Source: Alistipes sp.
GTDB taxonomy: Bacteria > Bacteroidota > Bacteroidia > Bacteroidales > Rikenellaceae
Reading direction: 5' to 3'
Assembly (NCBI GenBank): GCA_031285405.1
Contig: JAITWH010000013.1
Coordinates: forward strand, 1 to 64,000
Length of the DNA stretch: 64,000 bases
A model generated the notes under the pieces. That model was not told the origin of the DNA, did no database searches, and was given only the letters and a program-made list of their open reading frames with translations. Positions 14,340 through 21,900 of this stretch are shown one piece after another. Position numbers and translations under genes: made by a program. Each line of letters starts with the position of its first letter. The first letter of the stretch is position 1.

Positions 14340-15194
14340 ATGTACAGCGCGCCCATCACCAGACTTCATCCCACTGCCTTTATTCTGCTTGTCGACCGTT
14401 CGGGGTCGATGGCCGAGCGGATCGTTTTCGGCGGCGTCGAGATGGCCAAGTCGCGCGCTGTGACTCTGGTCGCAGGCTCGTTTATCGACGAACTGTTGTA
14501 TCGCGCACGCCGCGAGGATGGCACGCGGGACTACTACGACATCGCCGTGTTGGGCTACTCGGGCGAAGGGGTGCGTTCGCTGGTCTCGGCCGAGGGGGAG
14601 TTTGTGCGCCCTTCGCGTCTTGCGGCGGCGGGTCCGCTCCGGAGCGAGAACGTCGTTCGCGAGAGGCTCCTGCCCTCGGGGCGCAGCGTGGTGGCGGTCA
14701 CTCGGCAAAGCGTCTGGTTCGACGAGTTGGCCTCGGGGGTGACTCCCATGTGCGGGGCTTTGGGAGAGGCGTTGGCGCTGGCCGGCAGGTGGTGCAGGCG
14801 CAACTCTACGAGCTACCCTCCCACAGTGATCAACATCACCGATGGCGAACCCTCCGACGGCGACGACGACAGGGTGCGCGACCTGGCCCGACGCATTCGT
14901 GCGACCTCGACGGCCGACGGGGAGACAATACTTATGAATATACATCTGGCGCGTGCGAGTGGCGTTGAGGCTCCGGTGCTCTTTCCCGCGTCGTTGTCCG
15001 AGCTGCCCGACCATCGTTACGCGCGGCTGCTGTGGGACGCTTCGAGCGAGATGCCGGTGGGGTACGCGGAGACGATTCGCGCGATGAAGGGCGGCGGCGA
15101 GGCGGGGGCGTTTCGAGCTGTGGGTTGGGGCAGTCACATCGGCGAGGTGGCCGCGATGATGAATATCGGCTCTGTAAATTCGGTGATGCTGTGA
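14340..15194 (+). CDS. TerY-like von Willebrand factor A domain protein
   Basis: 284 residues from the ATG at 14340. The VWA metal-ion site is complete: DxSxS ('LLVDRSGSM', about residue 19), the Thr in 'SGVTPMCGAL' and the Asp in 'INITDGEPSDGD'. There is no signal peptide or membrane helix, so it is cytosolic and not a surface adhesin. Layout and length resemble TerY-type VWA proteins of stress or phage-response gene neighbourhoods. It is co-directional with the kinase upstream, and its TGA stop overlaps the GTG start of the WG-repeat gene (GTGA), indicating translational coupling. The precise partner bound by the MIDAS domain is unknown. Confidence 0.83.
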   Translation: MYSAPITRLHPTAFILLVDRSGSMAERIVFGGVEMAKSRAVTLVAGSFIDELLYRARREDGTRDYYDIAVLGYSGEGVRSLVSAEGEFVRPSRLAAAGPLRSENVVRERLLPSGRSVVAVTRQSVWFDELASGVTPMCGALGEALALAGRWCRRNSTSYPPTVINITDGEPSDGDDDRVRDLARRIRATSTADGETILMNIHLARASGVEAPVLFPASLSELPDHRYARLLWDASSEMPVGYAETIRAMKGGGEAGAFRAVGWGSHIGEVAAMMNIGSVNSVML

Positions 15195-16294
15195 TAGTTA
15201 CGATCGGACAATATATGGAGACGCTCACCTCGTCCGACGGGCGCACGCGGACGTTGCACAGGTTGCGGCCTCTTCTCGGGGAGGATGGTCAGCTCCTCTT
15301 CTCGATGCCGGGTCACGGACTTGTGGACTTTGAGGTCGAGGCGCGCGGCGAAAAGTTGACCCTGCGCTGTCCGTTGAGGTGCGATGGGCCGGCGGTGGCG
15401 AGGCTGCGGGCTCTGGCTGCGCGCGACAGGGGGCTTGGCGGGAGATTCTTTTCGGAGTGGAGATTGTTGGAGGGCGAGCTGGTGCTGTTCGACGCTCTGG
15501 GGTGGCCGGTCGAGGTGGACGTGATGGTGCGGCCGACGCCTGTGGGGATGCCACTTGCCGATTTTGTCGCCTCGGCGGTGGTTCGTGGCGACACAGACGC
15601 TATTCGTGCCGCCATGCAGTCGTTCGGGGAGTTGGCCGTGTGGGCGCGACGCATGGATCGCGGAGTCGCGCCGACAAAGATAGTCGCCTCGCCCGAGGGG
15701 GCGCTGTCGGTGATCGCCTTCTCGGCCGACGACTGGAGCGAACGGATATTCGAGATGCTGCAACGGGCGGCCGAGGCGCCGCAAAACGCAGGTTACGACT
15801 TCGGCGAGGGCGAGGGGGTGCGATTGGTGCGCGACGACGGGGGCGGATGGAGGTATGTCGACGGCTCGGGTTGCGCCGTCGTCGAGGGTGTGTGGAGTCA
15901 TGCCGCACCCTTCCGCGCAGGCAGGGCCGAGGTCGAAACCGCTACGGGGCGCGGATTGATCGACACGAGGGGCAGGGAGCTGCTCGCGCCGGTGTACGAA
16001 GAGTTGGTGTGGGACGACCGGTGGGGAGTGGTGGTGGCGATGCGCGATGGCGAGTGGAGGCTCTTCGATCGCGACGGCAGGGTGCTCACCGCCGACGCCT
16101 GCGACTGGATCGGCGAGTGCTTCGAGGGGCTGATGCTCGCGGTGCGCGACGGCCGGTGCGGATTCCTCGACGTGTGCGGCCGCGAGGCGATACCGTTTAT
16201 GTACGACAGCGCCTCCTCATTCTCGGAGGGGTGCTCGGTGGCGACGCTTGGCCCCGAAACTTTTCTTGTCGACCGGCGCGGGGTGCGGATATAG
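15191..16294 (+). CDS. WG-repeat protein with degenerate kinase-like N-terminus
   Basis: 367 residues when started at the GTG at 15191, which overlaps the VWA stop as GTGA; an ATG at 15215 is an alternative. The C-terminal half has WG-type repeats ('GWRYVDGSG', 'GRGLIDTRG', 'GEWRLFDRDG', 'GRCGFLDVCG'). The N-terminal half keeps the order of kinase subdomains: 'LTLRCPLR' resembles the Lys strand, 'FSEWRLLEGELVLFD' is helical, and 'GVAPTKIVASPEGALSVIAFSADDW' sits where HGDLKPxNI...LVDxD would be. The catalytic residues are gone, so I read it as a pseudokinase; this is inference. Coupling to the VWA gene implies 1:1 expression and probably a shared complex. Confidence 0.75.
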   Translation: MIVTIGQYMETLTSSDGRTRTLHRLRPLLGEDGQLLFSMPGHGLVDFEVEARGEKLTLRCPLRCDGPAVARLRALAARDRGLGGRFFSEWRLLEGELVLFDALGWPVEVDVMVRPTPVGMPLADFVASAVVRGDTDAIRAAMQSFGELAVWARRMDRGVAPTKIVASPEGALSVIAFSADDWSERIFEMLQRAAEAPQNAGYDFGEGEGVRLVRDDGGGWRYVDGSGCAVVEGVWSHAAPFRAGRAEVETATGRGLIDTRGRELLAPVYEELVWDDRWGVVVAMRDGEWRLFDRDGRVLTADACDWIGECFEGLMLAVRDGRCGFLDVCGREAIPFMYDSASSFSEGCSVATLGPETFLVDRRGVRI

Positions 16295-16458
16295 TGTGGT
16301 GGGGTCGGATGAAAAATTTGAGGGGCGCAGATCGCGGGAAAATGGCTCTCAAAGGTGTGTTTTCGCATAATCTTAATTTTTAATTCTTAATTTTTAATTG
16401 CTTTTTTGCTTAAACGAGCAAAAAAGCCTACTTTTGGGGGTTTTAAACATGCAGAAAA
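16295..16458 (+). repeat. Spacer before gyrA with heptad run and 11 bp hairpin
   Basis: CTTAATTTTTAATT heptads (about 16373-16399) are followed by GCTTTTTTGCT-TAAACG-AGCAAAAAAGC (16400-16427), a perfect 11 bp stem. The hairpin ends 31 bases before the gyrA ATG and could terminate the upstream operon or lie in the gyrA leader. No gene is seen. Confidence 0.6.
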
Positions 16459-19092
16459 ATGGCAGACGAAATCATTGAAGGGGCCGAGGCTCCGGAAGAA
16501 AATAACGAACAGCAAACCGGCGACCAAACGACGGCAGCCGACGAACAGCAAACCGACGAAGTTCAGACCGCCGGAGAGCAGTTGGCGGGGGGCGGACGCA
16601 TAGTCGAGGTCAACATCACCGAGCAGATGAAGAGCGCCTACATCGACTACTCGATGTCGGTGATCGTGTCGCGCGCGCTGCCCGACGTGAGGGACGGCCT
16701 CAAGCCGGTGCACCGCCGAATCCTCTACGACATGTCGAACGAGTTGGGGCTCTACTCCGACAAGCCGCACAGGAAGAGCGCCCGTATCGTGGGGGACGTC
16801 TTGGGTAAGTTCCACCCCCACGGCGACGGCAGTGTGTATGACGCGATGGTGCGCATGGCCCAGGAGTGGAGTCTGCGCTATCCGCTGGTCGACGGTCAGG
16901 GTAACTTCGGGTCGCTCGACAACGACCCCCCCGCCGCAATGCGTTACACCGAGGCGAGGATGAGAAAGATCGCCGACGAGGTGATGAGCGACATCGACAA
17001 GGACACGATCGACTTCACCCTCAACTTCGACGACACGATGAACGAACCGACGGTGCTGCCGACGCGAGTTCCGCTGCTGCTCTGCAACGGCGCGAGCGGG
17101 ATCGCCGTCGGGATGGCCACCAACATGGCGCCCCACAACCTGGGCGAGGTGGTCGACGCCTGCGTGGCCTATATCGAGAAACCCGAGCTGGAGACGAGCG
17201 AACTGCTGGAGCACGTCAAGGGGCCCGACTTCCCCACCGGAGGTATCATATACGGCTACGAAGGGGTGCGCGAGGCGCTCGAAACGGGGCGCGGAAGGGT
17301 GATGATGAGGGGCAAGACCGACATCGAACTCACCCCGACGGGGCGCGAGATGATAGTCGTCACCGAGATACCGTATCAGGTCAACAAGGCCGACCTCATC
17401 AAGAAGATCGCCGATCTGATCAACGAAAAGAAGATCGAGGGAATATCGTACGTCAACGACGAGAGCGACCGCAAGGGGATGCGCATAGTGATCATCCTCA
17501 AACACGACGCCGTGGCGAGCGTGGTGCTCAATACCTTATATAAGATGACCGAGCTGCAGAAGTCGTTCGTGGTGAACAACATCGCGCTGGTCGACGGACG
17601 GCCCGTGTTGTTGAACCTCAAGGACATGGTGCGCGAGTTCGTCAAGCATCGTCACAACGTTGTGGTGCGCCGCACGAGGTTCGACCTGCGCAAGGCCGAG
17701 GAGAGGTTGCACATCGTGCAGGGTCTGCTCATCGCCCAGGACAACATCGACGAGGTGATCTCGATAATCCGCGGCTCGGAGAACACCGACACAGCCAAGC
17801 AGAGGTTGCAGGAGCGCTTCGGTCTCAGCGAGATTCAGTCGACGGAGATCGTCAACATGCGTCTGAGGGCCCTCACGGGTCTCGAACGAGGCAAGTTGCA
17901 GGACGAGCACGACGAACTGGTGCGCCGCATAGCCCGCTTCAACGAGATTCTGGGCAGCGAGGCCGAGCAGTACGGCGTCATTAAAGAGGAGCTTCTGGAG
18001 ATAAAAGCCAAGTACGGCGACGCCCGCCGCACGGAGATAGTGTACAGCGCCGAGGAGTTCAACCCCGAGGATTTCTACGCCGACGAGGAGATGGTGATCA
18101 CCATTTCGAGGATGGGCTACATCAAGCGCACCCCCCTGACCGACTACCGCACCCAGGCGAGGGGAGGCATCGGGGCGAAGGGTTCGGCGACGAGGGACGA
18201 GGACTTCATCGAACATCTGTACGTCGCCACGATGCACAACACCATGATGCTCTTCACCGAGAAGGGGAGGTGCTACTGGCTCAAGGTCTACAACATTCCC
18301 GAGGGGCCGCGCTCGGCAAAGGGGCGCGCGATTCAGAACCTGATTCAGATCGACCCCGACGACAAGGTGAGGGCATACATCAACGTCAAGCGATTGGACG
18401 ACAAGGAGTATGTCGACAACAACCACATCATAATGTGTACCCGCGAGGGGACGATCAAAAAGACGCTGCTTGAGGCATACTCGCGCCCGAGGCAGAACGG
18501 CGTCAACGCAATCACCATTCGCGAGAGCGACCAGCTCATCGAGGCCAAGTTGACGAGCGGCAGCGCCGAGGTGATGATTGCCTCCAACGCCGGCAAGGCA
18601 ATCCGCTTCAACGAAGCGACAGTCAGGCCGATAGGTCGCACGGGAGCAGGGGTGCGCGGCATCTCGCTCGGGGCGGACGAAGAGGTGATAGGCATGATCT
18701 GCATGGAGCCCGAGGATGGCAAGGATGTGTTGGTGCTGAGCGAAAAGGGCTACGGCAAGCGCACCGACCTCGACGAGTACCGCATCACCAACCGCGGCGG
18801 CAAGGGGGTCAAGACGATCAACGTCACCGAGAAGACGGGCGGCCTGATCTCCGTGCAGTCGGTGAGCGACGACGACGACCTGATGATCATCAACAAGAGC
18901 GGCATCACGATTCGCACCGCCGTGTCGGGAATCAGGGTTGCGGGTCGCGCGACGCAGGGGGTTCGCATCATCAACCTGCGCGAGGGCGACGGCATCGCGT
19001 CGGTGGTGGCCGTGCCCCGCAACGACGAGGAGGAAGCCGCAGACTCCGCGGAGACCGAAACCGGCGGCGAAACGACGGTCAATGAAAATTAA
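16459..19092 (+). CDS. gyrA: DNA gyrase subunit A
   Basis: 877 residues. After an acidic Gln/Thr/Glu-rich N-terminal extension of about 45 residues comes the GyrA core '[25 protein letters not shown]'. The catalytic tyrosine is in 'AAMRYTEAR', and the C-terminal beta-pinwheel follows, with GyrA-box-like 'QARGGIG' and 'TNRGGKG'. An acidic tail ends 'TVNEN'. It cleaves and rejoins DNA within GyrA2GyrB2. The quinolone-determining region reads '[10 protein letters not shown]': Gly stands at the position of E. coli Ser83, while Asp87 is kept. The last codons (AAT GAA AAT TAA) merge into a heptad-like run. gyrB is not in the window. Confidence 0.96.
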   Translation: MADEIIEGAEAPEENNEQQTGDQTTAADEQQTDEVQTAGEQLAGGGRIVEVNITEQMKSAYIDYSMSVIVSRALPDVRDGLKPVHRRILYDMSNELGLYSDKPHRKSARIVGDVLGKFHPHGDGSVYDAMVRMAQEWSLRYPLVDGQGNFGSLDNDPPAAMRYTEARMRKIADEVMSDIDKDTIDFTLNFDDTMNEPTVLPTRVPLLLCNGASGIAVGMATNMAPHNLGEVVDACVAYIEKPELETSELLEHVKGPDFPTGGIIYGYEGVREALETGRGRVMMRGKTDIELTPTGREMIVVTEIPYQVNKADLIKKIADLINEKKIEGISYVNDESDRKGMRIVIILKHDAVASVVLNTLYKMTELQKSFVVNNIALVDGRPVLLNLKDMVREFVKHRHNVVVRRTRFDLRKAEERLHIVQGLLIAQDNIDEVISIIRGSENTDTAKQRLQERFGLSEIQSTEIVNMRLRALTGLERGKLQDEHDELVRRIARFNEILGSEAEQYGVIKEELLEIKAKYGDARRTEIVYSAEEFNPEDFYADEEMVITISRMGYIKRTPLTDYRTQARGGIGAKGSATRDEDFIEHLYVATMHNTMMLFTEKGRCYWLKVYNIPEGPRSAKGRAIQNLIQIDPDDKVRAYINVKRLDDKEYVDNNHIIMCTREGTIKKTLLEAYSRPRQNGVNAITIRESDQLIEAKLTSGSAEVMIASNAGKAIRFNEATVRPIGRTGAGVRGISLGADEEVIGMICMEPEDGKDVLVLSEKGYGKRTDLDEYRITNRGGKGVKTINVTEKTGGLISVQSVSDDDDLMIINKSGITIRTAVSGIRVAGRATQGVRIINLREGDGIASVVAVPRNDEEEAADSAETETGGETTVNEN

Positions 19093-19127
19093 GGGCTAAA
19101 AATTAAGAACTATTCGGAACTTATTAA

Positions 19128-19135
19128 TAACTTTG
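19128..19135 (+). promoter_or_regulatory. -7 box upstream of the TPR gene
   Basis: TAACTTTG matches TAnnTTTG, 57 bases before the ATG. No matching -33 TTG is seen. Confidence 0.45.
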
Positions 19136-19191
19136 ACCGATAATTAAAACAGCGAATTTAGACAAACTGACAATAAAAAACCTCTGAAACC

Positions 19192-20502
19192 ATGAAAAAA
19201 CTCGTTTTAACTCTTCTGGGCGCAGCTTTGATGGCCGGTTCGGCATCGGCCCAGGTCGCCGTTGCCAAGGTCGACGTCGCCAAGCTTCGCTCCGCCATCA
19301 CCAAAGCCGAAGGCGATTCAGCCGACCCCAAGAAGGGCGCAAAAGCCGCCGCATGGGTGTCGCTGGGTGACGCCTACGTCGATTCCGAAGCCAAAATGGT
19401 CGACGGACTCTACGCCGGCATGCCCGAAAACATGCTCACGATCGCCTTTGGCGAGGGAGCTCCCGCCGAGCAGACGGTGGGCGGTCAGGCCTACAAGGTC
19501 TACACCTATGAAAATGTCAAGGTCTACGCGGCCGGCGGAACAGTTTCGTTTTGGACCCCCACCACCGTGGTCGATCCCGCCGCGCTGAGCAAGGCCTACG
19601 ACGCCTATGACAAGGCCTACACGATGGACGCCAAGAGCGCCAAAAAGGTGGGTGCGGGGATGGACAACATTCACGCCCGCGGATTTGAGAACGGCAGCGC
19701 CTACTACTCGTTGGGCGAGTTCGTCAAGTCGGCCGACAACTTCCGCATGGCCTATCGCGCCAGCGCACACGCCACCGCCGCGGCAGTCGACACGATGTCG
19801 CTCTACTACGCAGGTATGGCAGCAGCCAACGGCGAAGACTACGCCGCCGCAAAGAGCGACCTCGATCAGGCGCTCAACATGGGCTACGAGCACGACGGGG
19901 AGACCTACTACATGAAGTTCCTCGCGCAGTACAACCTCGGCGAAAAGGAGAGCTCGCTCGCAACCCTTCAGCAGGGCCTCGCACGCTTCCCGGGCAACGA
20001 GAACATCATCGACATGATGGTGCGCTACTACGCCGAGAACGACGGCGACGTCACCTCGATCATCCCCATCGTCGAGGCCGCCATCGCGCAGAACCCCACC
20101 AACCCCAGCCTCTATCAGGGTCTGGCGAGGGTGTACGACAAGTTGGGCCAGAGCGACGACGCCATCGCTACCATCCGCAAGGTGGTCGAGTTGACTCCCG
20201 AGGACTTCCTGTCGAACTATCTTGAGGGGTACTTCATTGTTAAGAAGGGTGACGCCGAGGCGCAGGCTCTGGGCTCGAAGTCGTTTACCAACGCGGGTGA
20301 GTATCAGGCTGCTCTGGCCGGTGTGAACAATGTGTTCAGGGAGGCTGTCGCGCCGCTCGAAAAGGCCTACGAGATCAACCCCGAACAGCTGGCCACCGTC
20401 GAGCTGCTCAAGAACCTCACCTTCCGTCTGCGCGAAGAGCCGGGAATGGGCGAAAAGTACGAAAAGTACAACACCCTTTACAGCTCGATGCCCGCTAACT
20501 GA
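19192..20502 (+). CDS. Secreted tetratricopeptide-repeat protein
   Basis: 436 residues. The signal peptide is 'MKKLVLTLLGAALMAGSASAQ', so it is exported to the periplasm or outer surface. The rest is helical with TPR-like units, for example 'AAAWVSLGDAYVDSEAKM', 'GSAYYSLGEFVKSADNFRMAY' and 'PSLYQGLARVYDKLGQSDDAI'. TPR proteins scaffold other proteins; no catalytic motif is visible. It follows gyrA by about 100 bases and has its own -7 box. The 3' side carries a four-unit palindrome array and then a strong terminator. Confidence 0.85.
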   Translation: MKKLVLTLLGAALMAGSASAQVAVAKVDVAKLRSAITKAEGDSADPKKGAKAAAWVSLGDAYVDSEAKMVDGLYAGMPENMLTIAFGEGAPAEQTVGGQAYKVYTYENVKVYAAGGTVSFWTPTTVVDPAALSKAYDAYDKAYTMDAKSAKKVGAGMDNIHARGFENGSAYYSLGEFVKSADNFRMAYRASAHATAAAVDTMSLYYAGMAAANGEDYAAAKSDLDQALNMGYEHDGETYYMKFLAQYNLGEKESSLATLQQGLARFPGNENIIDMMVRYYAENDGDVTSIIPIVEAAIAQNPTNPSLYQGLARVYDKLGQSDDAIATIRKVVELTPEDFLSNYLEGYFIVKKGDAEAQALGSKSFTNAGEYQAALAGVNNVFREAVAPLEKAYEINPEQLATVELLKNLTFRLREEPGMGEKYEKYNTLYSSMPAN

Positions 20503-20547
20503 GTCGGCGGCAACGGCCGCAGCGATTTTTAGCTACGCGGCACTTTG

Positions 20548-20650
20548 TGTGTTACATAAGTAACACATTTAGCAAAGTGTTACATATGCGACACTTTTTA
20601 AGAAACGTTACATAAGAGACACTTTTAGCAAAGTGTGACATATGCGACAC
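20548..20650 (+). repeat. Four-unit tandem array of GTGTTAC-ATAA-GTAACAC palindromes
   Basis: The units start at 20548, 20576, 20604 and 20632, an exact 28-base period. Unit 1 (TGTGTTAC-ATAA-GTAACACA) is a perfect 8 bp inverted repeat. Units 2-4 keep GTGTTAC or GTGTGAC with ATAT/ATAA centres and GCGACAC/GAGACAC right halves. The array lies after the TPR gene and before its terminator. It is a relative of the array at 5952-6073. Confidence 0.8.
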
Positions 20651-20654
20651 AAAC

Positions 20655-20692
20655 AGAGAGGCGACCTTTTTCGGGCCGCCTCTGTTTTTTTG
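20655..20692 (+). terminator. Terminator of the TPR transcript
   Basis: AGAGGCG pairs with CGCCTCT across a T-rich loop and is followed by GTTTTTTT. It is placed after the palindrome array, so the array is probably transcribed. Confidence 0.75.
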
Positions 20693-20745
20693 AAAAAATT
20701 AATCCGCCCGTGCGAAATAAAAATCGTAAATCCAACAATTATTCG

Positions 20746-20753
20746 TATATTTG
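20746..20753 (+). promoter_or_regulatory. -7 box upstream of the TIM-barrel gene
   Basis: TATATTTG matches TAnnTTTG, 63 bases before the ATG. Confidence 0.5.
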
Positions 20754-20816
20754 ACGGAGGTCGGTTCGGCCGCAGCCCGCAAAGAGCCGACACAATAAAA
20801 CCTAAAACTAACCGCT

Positions 20817-21833
20817 ATGAAACTTTCCCGACGCTCTTTCCTGGCAGCATCGGCTGCAGGGGTGGCAGGCGCTGTCCTGCCCGAATTCACAAAGGCCGCA
20901 TCGTTTACCGACGCCCTACATGCCCCCATTGCGCAGTCGCCCGCCGCGGCGGGCGGCGGGGCAAAAAACCAAGGAGTCAAAGGTCGCCCGAAGCTCTGTC
21001 TGTCGACATACAGCCTTCAGAACTTCGCCAACGAACCCGACGGCATCGAACGGGTGATCCTCGCCGCCGCCGACATCGGGGTCGAGGCGGTCGACGTCCT
21101 ACATCGCAGCATGTACACCGAGGACAACGACTACATCCACAACATCAAGCAGATGGCCTACATGAACGGGGTGGCGCTGGCGTGCCTGTCGATTCATCAG
21201 GATTTCGTCGATCCCGACCCCGCGCAGCGCCAACGCATGGTCGACCACACGATTCGTTGCATCGAGCTGGCCTACAAGATGGGCATTCCGGCCATCCGCC
21301 TCAACTCCGGAAGTTGGGGCACGGCGGGGCAGGGGGCGTCGTATCGCGATCGAGTGAACGAAACTCCCATCGCCGGCTACACGAATGACGACGGCTTCGG
21401 GTGGATTCAAGAGTGCATCTACAAGTGCATCCCCACCTGCGAGCAGACGGGCATCACGATGGCGCTGGAGAATCATTGGGGGCTGTCGGCGCTGCCCGAG
21501 GGGATGTGGCGCATCAAGAACAGCGTCAAGTCGCGGTGGCTGAAGTTTCTGTTAGACACCGGCAACTTTCTCGAAGAGCCCTACGACAAGATCGCCTCCA
21601 TTCTGCCCGAGTGCGCGTTTCTGTCGTGCAAGACCTATCAGGGCGGCGGCAACTGGTATGAGCTCGACTTGGACTACGACCGCATCTTCCGCATGTTCCA
21701 CGAGGTCGGCTTCCGCGGATACATCACGCTGGAGTTCGAGGGCAAGGCCGACCGCATGGCGTCGTCCATAGAGAGTCTCTCGATGTTCAAGAGGTATATC
21801 GACAAGTACTATGTCGATACTGTGATTAAGTAG
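20817..21833 (+). CDS. Tat-exported sugar phosphate isomerase/epimerase-like TIM barrel
   Basis: 338 residues. The N-terminus 'LSRRSFLAASAAGVAGAVLP' is a twin-arginine signal, so the protein should be folded in the cytosol and exported. The mature part resembles the xylose-isomerase-like/AP-endonuclease-2 TIM barrel: 'LCLSTYSLQNF', 'ITMALENHWGLSALPEG', 'KFLLDTGNF' (metal-site Asp) and 'YITLEFEG'. Such enzymes isomerise sugars or cyclitols using a divalent metal. The substrate is unknown, and there is no sugar operon next to it. It is convergent with polA across a 42 bp palindrome. Confidence 0.85.
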   Translation: MKLSRRSFLAASAAGVAGAVLPEFTKAASFTDALHAPIAQSPAAAGGGAKNQGVKGRPKLCLSTYSLQNFANEPDGIERVILAAADIGVEAVDVLHRSMYTEDNDYIHNIKQMAYMNGVALACLSIHQDFVDPDPAQRQRMVDHTIRCIELAYKMGIPAIRLNSGSWGTAGQGASYRDRVNETPIAGYTNDDGFGWIQECIYKCIPTCEQTGITMALENHWGLSALPEGMWRIKNSVKSRWLKFLLDTGNFLEEPYDKIASILPECAFLSCKTYQGGGNWYELDLDYDRIFRMFHEVGFRGYITLEFEGKADRMASSIESLSMFKRYIDKYYVDTVIK

Positions 21834-21853
21834 GTGTGTTATGTCGCGGATGT

Positions 21854-21895
21854 TATAACTAAGACTTTAGTTATATAACTAAAGTCTTAGTTATA
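21854..21895. repeat. 42 bp perfect palindrome between convergent genes
   Basis: Each half is TATAACTAAGACTTTAGTTAT or its exact complement. Each half is also nearly self-complementary. It starts 20 bases after the TIM-barrel stop and ends 5 bases before the polA stop. A related but shorter pair lies at 54955-54995. It could act as a bidirectional terminator, though it has no GC-rich stem. Confidence 0.85.
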
Positions 21896-21900
21896 GGTAG

